Shown here in pieces: positions 20,715 through 29,561 of a stretch of DNA of 64,000 nucleotides. Numbering within the stretch: the first letter of the stretch is position 1; the number at the start of each line of letters is the position of its first letter. The position numbers and the translations under genes are program-made. A model generated the notes under the pieces. It saw only the letters and a list, made by a program, of their open reading frames with translations, did no database searches and had not been told where the DNA came from. The stretch is from Aurantiochytrium sp. KH105 (Eukaryota; Sar; Bigyra; Thraustochytrida; Thraustochytriidae), in contig BGKB01000078.1 of assembly GCA_003116975.1 (NCBI GenBank), positions 62,001 to 126,000 of the forward strand, in the 5' to 3' direction.

Positions 20715-23309
20715 CTACGACGACGCTTCCTGGTGTTCGCGCATTGTAGCACGCGACGCGCGACACGCTCGGTCAATCACATCTTGCGAGAGAGGCTCCG
20801 GGTCCACGCAACGGTCGCGCGAAGCAGCCATGACTTGCGTCAGCTGCGTGGAAGGCACCTCCACATCCTCCACCAGCGTTGGCACCACGGAACGTAAAAA
20901 GTACAAGTCAATTTCGAACTGCTGGAACGCCTCACGGGAAAAGGTAGACTCTCGCGTCGCTTCAAAGAGCGTTTTAAGGATCACCTTGAGCAAATTTAGT
21001 GCCACAGAGTCCGCCGTCAGCTGCACATGCTCGTACAGAGTCACGCGTCGCGAGAACATGCGCTCAATATCCTTTTGGACACTCGCCGTCACGCGATTAC
21101 CCGTCGAAGAGCGCATGAACCGCCCTGAATGGGCGCGCATGTCGGCGTCAAAAGCGGTTCCGGCACCCAAGCCAGGTTCGTCGTCAGCTTCCGCCTCATT
21201 CAACTTCTTCGCCGGGCCTAACAAATGGTCGTCCTGCGAGCACAAGGAAACCTGTTTGCAGCAGCGATGAATGCCCTCCACTACCGCTACAATCGAAGGC
21301 CGCACCGACCAGGCCCCAAAGCCACCCTCGGATCCTGCTTCTTCCGGCGCAAGTGCAACAGAGGCCCCGAGATCTTTGGACAGCAAGTTGGCGTTGGCCT
21401 CGACAAAGGCGAGCAAAAGACGCTCTTTTGTGGCGTCAAGCTCGTTCATCAGCTCTGGGGCCCCGGCGATCGAATAGGGACACCGTCGTACGTAGAGACG
21501 AAATTGAAGGGCGAGGCATGCAAGGTCTAGCAGGGCGTTCGGCTCATCGCCTGCACGCACAGGTACGTCCACGAGAATCTTACTTCGCTCCGGTGCCATG
21601 CCCTGCGCCTGTCGCGACGACGACGACGACGACGACGACGACGGCGGCTTGCCGTCCCCGAGCGCATGTAGTGAGAGCGCGATGCGGCCGTGCTCACCCT
21701 GTGAGCGCCGTGCCGGATGAAACGGGTCGCATACGCATTCCAGCGCATTTGCCAGGCCAAGCACCCACGAACGCAGTTGGAACTTGATCAGATTGTCGAA
21801 GATAGCAGACATGTCGGCCAAGAGATCCGAGCACGCGCGCAGCAAACCATCCAGGTCCATCATTGTTTGCGCAATGTCTGACTCAATCTCGATGGCGAGC
21901 TCTTTGGCGCGAACCATGGGCGACGCGTGCTGCATTTCCTCCTTGTGCACGTGCGCATCATACATTGAGATCAATCGCTTGTTCACGCCCGCGTGCAGCT
22001 CGTCAAAGGCGAGCACGACCTGATTTCGAATCACATGTTCCGCCACCTCGGTAGATCGATCCTGCAAAAATCCCGCTCGGACAACTTCGCCCAAATCCGT
22101 CTCGTGCATGTGGCGGACAAATGCGTCGAGCGCCCCGAGAAGGACACCAAACTGGCCTGCCTCGCTGCGCTGTGTAGCACTGAGCTCACTTTCCCGCGTA
22201 CTCTTGCCCTCTGCTGCATCATGATCGTTCTCCTTTGCATGAATCTCGCCGCCATACATGACGTCGTCGGCCACGAGACGGGACCGGACCGTGTTGAGAA
22301 ATCGAGAAAGCACGGGCTTGGCAAAGGCTCGGAGTTGAAGAGCGGCATCCTCTCGGGCCGCCCGCACCTCTTCCTCCTCCGAGGGGGTAGTGAGGCTGGT
22401 GCCATCGGCAAAGAGGCGCTTATACGTCTCACAGGCCGATTGAAGGTCGTCCAGGACACGAACACAGAGCTCCGAGACAAAGCCCTCGAGACCCAGATTG
22501 GCCTGGAGCTCTAGCGCCCGTTTAATTTGTGCATCAAAATGATGTTCGTGCCATGCGAAAAAGGCATCTCGCAACGCCTCCTTGTCGAGCGAGCCCGAGG
22601 GCGCAGAGGGAAGGAGGTCCGAGCCCTCAGACAGCTCAATCAACAACGACAGACTCTCATTAAAGCCGTCAAAGCTGAGCGAAGGTTGGTTGATTTTCTC
22701 GCGCAAATTTTCTCGCAGCTGCAGAATGATTTCTTCAGATTCCTTTTGAATTGCTGCAAAAGATGCCACCTCGGCGTGCTTTTGCAGAATCGGCACCGCA
22801 CGCTGGTAGTACCGCACGGCCTGGCCTGCAGCGTCCATCTCGATACATTGCCGCAGACGCAGCGGCAGCTCAAAGAGAAAGTTGAGCTTTTGGATGAGTC
22901 CTTGCAGACGCACGAGCTTTTCGATGCGAGACCGTTTCGGGCGCATGCGCTCATTCAGCTCCAGCGTGGTGCCGTGCACGTTATCCACACGGGAAGCCAA
23001 GGCGTCCACTTCAGACTCAATCTCGTTGATTTTGTCCTTCATGCTGCGAATCGTGTCCGTGGCCCCGATGAATTTGGAGTAGTTGTCATAGACGAGCAGC
23101 TGCACATCGGCATCGAGGGTGCGGACCTCGTGCACCAGAGAGTCATCTGTGCGCAAGAGCTCCGCAAAGCTCGACTTTTCCAGTCGGTCCTTCACGTAGC
23201 TCTCCCTGTCGAAGCTGGCCGAGTCCAGGTTCGTCGCCAGCGACGGATCCTCGTCCCCGCTCGAGCCCACGCCGTAGTAGCTCTCCAGCAAGGTCTTCAT
23301 GCGGTCCAT
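20715..23309 (-). CDS. VPS51: VPS51-like tethering complex subunit
   Basis: The product has 864 residues from the ATG at 23307-23309 (MDRMKTLLESYYG). The first 90 residues match the Vps51 N-terminal signature: FDRESYVKDRLEKSSFAELL, DSLVHEVRTLDADVQ and LVYDNYSKFIGATDTIRSMK. A coiled coil follows (NEIESEVDALASRV). The rest is helical, as in exocyst/COG/GARP rod subunits. VPS51 is part of GARP (endosome to trans-Golgi) and EARP (recycling). A poly-Ser run encoded by a trinucleotide repeat interrupts the C-terminal third. The family in animals is 780-800 residues, so the length fits. The frame stays open upstream to 24104 but overlaps a divergent gene, so that extension was not used. Confidence 0.88.
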   Translation of the reverse strand: MDRMKTLLESYYGVGSSGDEDPSLATNLDSASFDRESYVKDRLEKSSFAELLRTDDSLVHEVRTLDADVQLLVYDNYSKFIGATDTIRSMKDKINEIESEVDALASRVDNVHGTTLELNERMRPKRSRIEKLVRLQGLIQKLNFLFELPLRLRQCIEMDAAGQAVRYYQRAVPILQKHAEVASFAAIQKESEEIILQLRENLREKINQPSLSFDGFNESLSLLIELSEGSDLLPSAPSGSLDKEALRDAFFAWHEHHFDAQIKRALELQANLGLEGFVSELCVRVLDDLQSACETYKRLFADGTSLTTPSEEEEVRAAREDAALQLRAFAKPVLSRFLNTVRSRLVADDVMYGGEIHAKENDHDAAEGKSTRESELSATQRSEAGQFGVLLGALDAFVRHMHETDLGEVVRAGFLQDRSTEVAEHVIRNQVVLAFDELHAGVNKRLISMYDAHVHKEEMQHASPMVRAKELAIEIESDIAQTMMDLDGLLRACSDLLADMSAIFDNLIKFQLRSWVLGLANALECVCDPFHPARRSQGEHGRIALSLHALGDGKPPSSSSSSSSSRQAQGMAPERSKILVDVPVRAGDEPNALLDLACLALQFRLYVRRCPYSIAGAPELMNELDATKERLLLAFVEANANLLSKDLGASVALAPEEAGSEGGFGAWSVRPSIVAVVEGIHRCCKQVSLCSQDDHLLGPAKKLNEAEADDEPGLGAGTAFDADMRAHSGRFMRSSTGNRVTASVQKDIERMFSRRVTLYEHVQLTADSVALNLLKVILKTLFEATRESTFSREAFQQFEIDLYFLRSVVPTLVEDVEVPSTQLTQVMAASRDRCVDPEPLSQDVIDRACRASRATMREHQEASS
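21614..21643. repeat. CGA trinucleotide run coding for poly-Ser
   Basis: A CGA run on the plus strand reads as serine codons in VPS51 on the minus strand. It is probably length-variable. Confidence 0.85.
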
Positions 23310-23819
23310 GGTGCCCACGAGCGCCGGCTCCTCGCCGTCCGCTCCGCCGCGCGCGACGCGGCCCCTCGCTCTCCGGCGCTCGCTCCGCCGCGGCAGCCGC
23401 GCGCCGCGCCCGAGCCGCGCTCGCTGCGGCCGCGCTGCTCTCGCCGCGCGCCCGGAGCGGCGGCGCTTTCTATCCTGCTCTGCTCGCCCTGCTCTGCTCT
23501 GCTCGCTCTGCTCGACGCTCACCTTGCCAGAGTCGGAGACGTCGAGGCAGCGAGACGCCGAGAGCGCGGAGCTCGCAGAGACGGCGCGCAGACCCGCTGC
23601 GACAGGGACGAGGAGGGGGGGGAGGAGGAGGAGGATAACGTGCCGAGCCACGCGACGCGCGCAAGTGCGGCCGCCCGCGCGCTCGGCGGCCTTGCTGTCC
23701 CGGACGTGCGAGCTTGAGGCGCCCCGGGCGAGCTGAGGAGGAGACGACGCGCGGCGGCGACGAGGTCTTCGCGCGCAGGGCAAGCTACGGAGGCCTCGGC
23801 GTGCGTCAAGTCGCGGACG
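23310..23819. promoter_or_regulatory. bidirectional promoter region, VPS51 / acidic protein
   Basis: A 510 bp GC-rich spacer lies between two divergent ATGs. It contains CTCTGCTCTGCTCG-type repeats at about 23475-23515. No TATA box is visible. Confidence 0.4.
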
Positions 23820-24806
23820 ATGGCGACCGCTTCGACAACGGCACCCTCGAACGCAGATGAGGAGGAGGAGAATGGCGGTGACCTCGAACAGCAACTCGAG
23901 CAAGGGCAGATCCGTGAGATACAAGGTGCTCGAGGAGGCGAGGGGAACGGCCCCGAGGATGTCGATGCAGACACGTACGATCCCGACCACGACGACGGTC
24001 TTGACCCAGCATTCTCGGCCGAGAAAAATAGAAATGTTGGCGACGAGGTAGCAGTGGAAGTCAAGGACATTGACAATCAGGTGCAACGAGCGAATGCTCA
24101 GCAAGGGACCGATGAGAACGCAGAGGTTGAGGATTTTGACGACGACATTGATGCCACAAACGGAAACTCAGTCAAATACTACGGACCCGGCGGTCTCGTC
24201 GCGAGCGAGGACGGCAGTGTGAGTCTTGACTCGGCCGGCCCGGGTAAAAAGAGCAAGAGAAGGCAAAGACCCGAAATCCCCAATCGAATTGTCCTCTTGC
24301 CCGTCTACCTTGCCAAAGATCTCCTCGAGATTCTCTGCGCCTTGCTGCCGGGCAGAGCTGATCGTCTCCGGGACCTTTACAAGGTTGCACCCATGCCGAA
24401 GTCCATCTCTGTAGTCCACTTCATTGAGGAACTTGCAACGCGCTGCCAAGACTTGGACCAGGAAGAAGAAATCATTCAGGGCCGTGATGCCGTCGATTTC
24501 TGGCTCGAACTCGAAGACAAGCTGCAAGGCATTGGGCTCAAGCGTCTTGAGCCCAGAAGATTTACGAGCGTTGCCTTCTCTGTCGCTCCTGCGACGATTC
24601 CCGATCGCTCACTGACTCAGGCCCATCAGGAATCAGAAGGGGAAGCAAATGCAATGGACCCTGCTCAGGAGACAAGTGACGATCGCAAAGAATTGGAAAC
24701 ATCTCAACCCCACGATAGTACAGCGTCGGGTTCAAGTGGCGCCTCGCTCGGTCCCGATGGCTTGCCGCAGCTCCGTCTGGAAATTCCGGCAGATGATTAT
24801 GCATGA
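23820..24806 (+). CDS. acidic hypothetical protein
   Basis: The product has 328 residues and I do not recognise the family. Residues 1-130 are acidic and probably disordered (DEEEENGGD, DADTYDPDHDDG). A short basic stretch KKSKRRQR at about 143-150 could be a nuclear signal. Residues of about 153-250 look folded and helical (RIVLLPVYLAKDLLEILCALL, then SISVVHFIEELATRC, then DAVDFWLELEDKLQ). The tail is Ser/Glu-rich, ending LRLEIPADDYA. There is no signal peptide or transmembrane segment; the LLPVYLAKDLLEILCALL stretch is amphipathic. AATAAA signals follow at 24859 and 24864. It shares a bidirectional promoter with VPS51, which need not mean a shared function. Confidence 0.6.
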   Translation: MATASTTAPSNADEEEENGGDLEQQLEQGQIREIQGARGGEGNGPEDVDADTYDPDHDDGLDPAFSAEKNRNVGDEVAVEVKDIDNQVQRANAQQGTDENAEVEDFDDDIDATNGNSVKYYGPGGLVASEDGSVSLDSAGPGKKSKRRQRPEIPNRIVLLPVYLAKDLLEILCALLPGRADRLRDLYKVAPMPKSISVVHFIEELATRCQDLDQEEEIIQGRDAVDFWLELEDKLQGIGLKRLEPRRFTSVAFSVAPATIPDRSLTQAHQESEGEANAMDPAQETSDDRKELETSQPHDSTASGSSGASLGPDGLPQLRLEIPADDYA

Positions 24807-25213
24807 TGAGGAGATCGACCATGCGGCGGCGTGAAAAGGTAAAGACTCAATGTGTGTAAATAAAATAAATGTCTCCTCTTTTTTTAACGTCCAAACCTGG
24901 CATTTCTTGTGGATCTGGCGTTCCTTGTGAAACTAGCATTCCTTGTAAAAAGCGTGATTGCAAGTTTTCCACACCTTTCAGCTTCGTTTCACATCTTTCA
25001 TCTTTTTTTTCGGGAAAGAAAGCAGAATATATCATGACTCTTTTACGGCGAATGGCGAGATTGTGCTGTCGACGAACATGTAGATAGAATACATTATAGA
25101 TGAGATGGATGCAAAGAAATTTTGCTGGAAAATATAACCCTTTCACGCGCGTAAGATGTGTGAACCTTCCCCCCCTCCCCCTCTCCTTTTTCTCAGGAAG
25201 AAGACACGAGACG
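24807..25213. terminator. convergent 3' region with AATAAA signals
   Basis: Two AATAAA motifs at 24859-24869 lie 50-60 bp after the plus-strand stop. The remainder is AT-richer than its surroundings and carries no gene. Confidence 0.55.
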
Positions 25214-28200
25214 TCACTTTTCAGCCGTCGAGTCGGAGGCTACAGCCTCTGACACCCGCCCGATCGATGGAGACGCTGGTTTTGGTAGGGGGCTTGGCCC
25301 TCCCCGAAGAAGCGACACTGAATTCCGAGACCAACGGCGCGCTGCCTTGGCACGAGACTCCTCTTCCTCTAATTGAGTCCAATAGCGATAGTTTGAGTTG
25401 AGGTTCTCCAACAATGATGGCAGATTGGCAAATTCTGCAAAAGGCTGCACAAGAGGACGGCAGACAAAGTCAATAAAGCCGCACTGGGCCTTGTTCATAT
25501 TAATATTGTCGCGATCGCAGAGCGGATCCACCATGATGCCAGAGGCCTTTTGGATGTCACCTTGAATAAAGAATTCTTGCTGAATACGCGTTGTCCACTC
25601 AATGTGCAAGGAACGCGGCTTGCATGGATGACCGATGTCGGCCACTTTTATGGCGATCTGCATGAGCAAAATGCTCTGATCTGTATCAATGAGGCTGCTG
25701 CTCCCGGACTGCTGCAGCGAATCTACTGAAGGGGCACTGCCCGGGCTCGTTGGCAAAGCCTCGGCTTCCTCGCTGACGGTTGGCAGCGAGGTCAGACGCT
25801 TGTTCGTCTGTTCAGAAAAGCTGGCCTCGGTGCGAGCCGACATGTAGAGCTGGAAGCGCGAAAGGTAGTGCATGGTCTGCGCAAGGTCGGTAGCAAGGAC
25901 GAGATCGATGATTGTTTGACGAACCTCGAGACGCAACTTTTGCGGAAGGCGAAGCAAAAAGTTGTGCTTGTCTTCTTGCATCGCTCGAAACGCCTCGGCG
26001 AGATGGAAGCGCTCATTGGGACTCTGATCATTGTGTTGGATAGCAATGGGGTGTCCCTGAGACACAAGAAACTGATTTGTGCGACCTGGGTGATGATAAT
26101 CGTGCATTGCCGCTGCCATGACGCAGGCGAACCGATCGACGGGAGCCACATTGCCAAATTCCGCGGCGTGTGCAAGAAAGCAGTAGGTGGACTGCACCAC
26201 GTCCGCGGCATGCATGTTGTTATGGTATGGGTTTCGATGACGCATAAGCTCTTCTTCGGACTGCATGATGTCCTGCCCATAGCAATAGGTCGTATCGACG
26301 AATTGGCAAAAGTTGATGAGCCGCGAGTAGCTAATATCAACGGCAGTAAGAGTTCCATCCAGATCAACGGCATAGTCCACCACGGTGGTGAGCGGGAATG
26401 GAGTAAGTTTGCCCAACTGGAAGACGTCAAACTCATTCCAAGAAGTAAAGTCCTTGAGCATTGCTGCGATTGACTCGATGTTGGCAGAGGATATCTGGCG
26501 CGGAGGCATTTTCGACTCGCGCCGACCAAGTGGCGCTTCGTCTTGGTTCATGGCGTTTGTAGGTCTCGTTGATTGCTGTTGTGCGTGATTGTACTGGAAG
26601 CGTGTTGAGGAAGTGTGGCGCAAGGTCGCGAGCAAAGATTGCTCATGCTGGGCATTATTAACATCGAGTGCTGTGATTGGGTCGAGAAGATCCGGCACAG
26701 AGGCCTGCGCCTTTGCAATTTCGCTTGCACTTGTGTGCGCTAAGCTGAGCTCACCGCCGGCGTCGCGATGGTGGTTCTCATGCCCCGGACCCTCGGCCGG
26801 GCCATCAAAGCTGGTCTGTGAGGCCCCAGCATGGACAAGCAATTCGCTTGAGCCCGAAGATGAAGACTCCTCTTCGTAGACTATTTTGGAATCAGCGGTA
26901 AGGGCGCGCAAGAACTTGCTGCTATGCAGAGACTCGAGACTTGCCTTCTTTGACTTGCGATCACCGCGGGGCTGAAGGTCGGACGACTTTAAGTTCACCT
27001 TTCGGTTGCGCGTGCGTTGCTGCTCCCAGCCGCTGGTCGCAGAGCTGAGCCATTCTTTGGTCTTGACGTCAAGAGAGTCAGCTTGGCGCGCTTTTCGGGT
27101 GATGTCAATGTTTGACAGCTCTGGGGTAGACTGTAGACTGCGAATCACATGTTCCAGCACGTTGGCCATGGCGATCTCATTGGCCTGTTTAGCGTGGCGT
27201 TGTACGTCGCGAAGGTCGTGGATGGCCACAAAGAGTGGAGACTCGAGCTCGATTCCTTTTGCGGCCTCTGCATCCGTCCTGCTCGCGGCCTTGCGACGTA
27301 AGATCCGGTTTTCCTGTGAGAGCAGCTGTGTGTGTTCGAGAAGGTTGCGCTCGTTGTCTACGTGTCGGTCAAAAGAGGCCCTGAGCTTGCGATTTCTTCG
27401 CATCGCCTCCTGGGAAAGTACTGTGCGATCGAAGAGCTGACGAAAGCGCGCCTCACTTTGTGCAGTTCCAAACCAGCACACGATGCCAAATGCGAAGAGC
27501 ATGCAGGTGGTGACGAGATTCGACGTGTTTGATACGTACAAGAGGACGGAAGAGAGGATTGTGGCAAGTGGCACAGAAAGCCCCGCCGCCACTGTGCTTG
27601 TGTGAGAAATATTAAGACCGAGCAGTGCGATCAAGACTGCAAAGAGGAACAAACCATTTGAATTTTGTCCGTATTTGCAATACGGGCTGGTCACTTGGCC
27701 ACGCTCACACAGTGATGTCATGGACTCGCTGCTCACTAGTTCAACGCTGTGAACAGGATCAATGAGAAAGGTGAAGCCAACCTCGAGCGCCGTGACGACC
27801 AGAATGATGAGTTTGAGATGGCGCGACGCGAGAGGCGGTCTGGCTCGAAAAAGAGCGAAGAAGACGAGCTTCGTGCTGATGGAAATCGTTGCTCCAATAA
27901 TGCGGCACACGTTGTAAGAAGAGGGCCCAAACCAGATTGCCATGCTGAGTGATAAGAGTATAGCATCGAAAAAAGAAAGGCCGATCGCAGCGCGACTCAG
28001 GCCCTGCAGCGAAGCCTTGCACTGTAGCTTGTAAAACTTTTGCTCTGCGCTCGGATTCGCAAAGGGCGCGATCCCAACGGCGTCGAGGATGGGCGAGGCA
28101 AGCGTCCGTCGCTTGAACATGTGCATGTTGCCTCCCTGAGAACTTAAGGGGCCGAGGGGACCTCTTCGAAAGCTCAGACTGGTGAGCCGGCCCCCGAATG

Positions 28201-28525
28201 AGGACAGATCGGTATCGCGATGTGCAGAGGAATGTGGCGTCACCCTTGCAAAGTTTGTGCGAAAACCAGCTCGCATGCTATACCTGTTTCGGACGTCGCC
28301 GCCGCGCAACAAGGGTCCGCTGGAGAATTGAGCATCCTGATTAGACTCTTGTTGAGACGCATCGCGGCTATCCTCTAGATCAGGAAATTTATCAAATTTC
28401 TCGTTGGAGCTAGCAGAACTCGTGGACAATATTTCCCCCGAGAAGTTGTTGCCCTTGTCTGGTACTGCGTCGCCATGTGAGAGATTATTTTCGGCCGCAT
28501 GATGCGGCAGCGAGGTTTCCACCAT
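25214..28525 (-). CDS. membrane-integral class I cyclic-nucleotide phosphodiesterase
   Basis: The product has 1103 residues from the ATG at 28525 and hydrolyses cAMP and/or cGMP. Residues of about 170-355 contain some six hydrophobic segments (AIGLSFFDAILLSLSMAIWF first, LLYVSNTSNLVTTCMLFAFG last). A coiled-coil stretch at about 375-415 (HVDNERNLLEHTQLLSQENR) follows. The PDEase I catalytic domain occupies roughly 740-1050. Its metal-binding motifs are intact: YHNNMHAADVVQ, MAAAMHDYHHPG and KVADIGHP. The glutamine-type region near KAQCGFIDFVCRPL is also present. No GAF domain is evident, so regulation probably works through the membrane part. An in-frame Met 63 residues upstream leads a basic low-complexity stretch and was not used. 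Confidence 0.88.
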   Translation of the reverse strand: MVETSLPHHAAENNLSHGDAVPDKGNNFSGEILSTSSASSNEKFDKFPDLEDSRDASQQESNQDAQFSSGPLLRGGDVRNRYSMRAGFRTNFARVTPHSSAHRDTDLSSFGGRLTSLSFRRGPLGPLSSQGGNMHMFKRRTLASPILDAVGIAPFANPSAEQKFYKLQCKASLQGLSRAAIGLSFFDAILLSLSMAIWFGPSSYNVCRIIGATISISTKLVFFALFRARPPLASRHLKLIILVVTALEVGFTFLIDPVHSVELVSSESMTSLCERGQVTSPYCKYGQNSNGLFLFAVLIALLGLNISHTSTVAAGLSVPLATILSSVLLYVSNTSNLVTTCMLFAFGIVCWFGTAQSEARFRQLFDRTVLSQEAMRRNRKLRASFDRHVDNERNLLEHTQLLSQENRILRRKAASRTDAEAAKGIELESPLFVAIHDLRDVQRHAKQANEIAMANVLEHVIRSLQSTPELSNIDITRKARQADSLDVKTKEWLSSATSGWEQQRTRNRKVNLKSSDLQPRGDRKSKKASLESLHSSKFLRALTADSKIVYEEESSSSGSSELLVHAGASQTSFDGPAEGPGHENHHRDAGGELSLAHTSASEIAKAQASVPDLLDPITALDVNNAQHEQSLLATLRHTSSTRFQYNHAQQQSTRPTNAMNQDEAPLGRRESKMPPRQISSANIESIAAMLKDFTSWNEFDVFQLGKLTPFPLTTVVDYAVDLDGTLTAVDISYSRLINFCQFVDTTYCYGQDIMQSEEELMRHRNPYHNNMHAADVVQSTYCFLAHAAEFGNVAPVDRFACVMAAAMHDYHHPGRTNQFLVSQGHPIAIQHNDQSPNERFHLAEAFRAMQEDKHNFLLRLPQKLRLEVRQTIIDLVLATDLAQTMHYLSRFQLYMSARTEASFSEQTNKRLTSLPTVSEEAEALPTSPGSAPSVDSLQQSGSSSLIDTDQSILLMQIAIKVADIGHPCKPRSLHIEWTTRIQQEFFIQGDIQKASGIMVDPLCDRDNINMNKAQCGFIDFVCRPLVQPFAEFANLPSLLENLNSNYRYWTQLEEEESRAKAARRWSRNSVSLLRGGPSPLPKPASPSIGRVSEAVASDSTAEK

Positions 28526-29561
28526 GTGAAATGAACGGGCGCTGGCGCGCTCGCGCGCACGGATGCCCGCTGCTTGGCGGCCCTGCTCGCGCAGCGCGCG
28601 CGGCTTGCGCTCGCGCGCACGGCCTGCGCGAGGCGCTGCGCGAGGCTTCGCGGCGCAGCGCGAACTCTTCCTCGCAGAGCGGATGCCGTTTCGTGATTTG
28701 CGCTTCGCGCACACCCGCCTTTTGATTCGACGAAAACGACACTATTTAAGGGTAGAACGGGTCATCAGCATGAGCATGTGTGCAGCAAAGCTCACATTTC
28801 CACCTTTATACGCGTAACGTTTTACTCATCGTAAATAGGCTCTTCCACTTTGCATGGCATCTTTCATAGACTGTGGACACCCGTACCTCCGACCACACAG
28901 CTCTTATTCGACTTCGCTCGACACGAAGAGTCGTTGGCGACAGCGCTCAGTCCTCCTCCATTTCCGTTCGAATGAGCCACCCACGCCTCGCCCGCCTCCC
29001 CCTCCTTTTTCCTCCTTCTCTCCCTTCCCCAAATCTAGGTCCTCAAAGTAGTATCCGCGGCATCCGAGACCTTAGCCTCGCCCCAATTCATGCCGTGCGC
29101 GCGCGACCAAACATCTCCCGGAGCTACTCAACTCGACTTCCTCTCCACGACGGTCGAACATGAACTCCACGGGCCTTGTCCCGATGGCAACTAACCGGTC
29201 TAACGGATCTCTGTCCCTTCGATAGGCCTCTTGTTATTTGCTCCGCACACGGTCGAGTGATTAGAGAACATCGAGGGCTCGAAGGCTTGGACGAGAAAGT
29301 TGGGCAGGCGTGACCATGATCGCGCAAGACTCCGCGCTGCGCGATCACCGAGCCAGGCTCCGCGCCAGCGCTCTGCACAGCGTGGGTGAATGTTGTTTGG
29401 AAGACAGCCCGCGTGCGGATCTACCCTCGCAGCGCGAAACCCTGGCCAAGCGCATGAGCGTCGTATGGGGCGGCAAAGATCCACAGAACCACAATTGCGA
29501 GAATAAGTCGCGACAGGGCTAAGAGTAATTCAGGGATAGACGAACGAGTGTAGAAGGAGTG
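28526..29561. promoter_or_regulatory. intergenic: phosphodiesterase and coiled-coil gene promoters
   Basis: A divergent spacer of about 1 kb. The part from about 29031 to 29240 recurs in diverged form at 32174-32400, ahead of the second coiled-coil gene. The shared blocks are an AATCTAG(G/A)TCCTCAA element, CTAACCGG(T/C)CTAACGGATCTC and GATAGGCCTCTT. These blocks are conserved upstream elements of the duplicated pair. Confidence 0.55.

Noticed and set aside
23310-24104. N-terminal extension of VPS51 with hydrophobic segments
   Set aside because: It would overlap the divergent acidic gene. The VPS51 signature begins right after the ATG at 23309.
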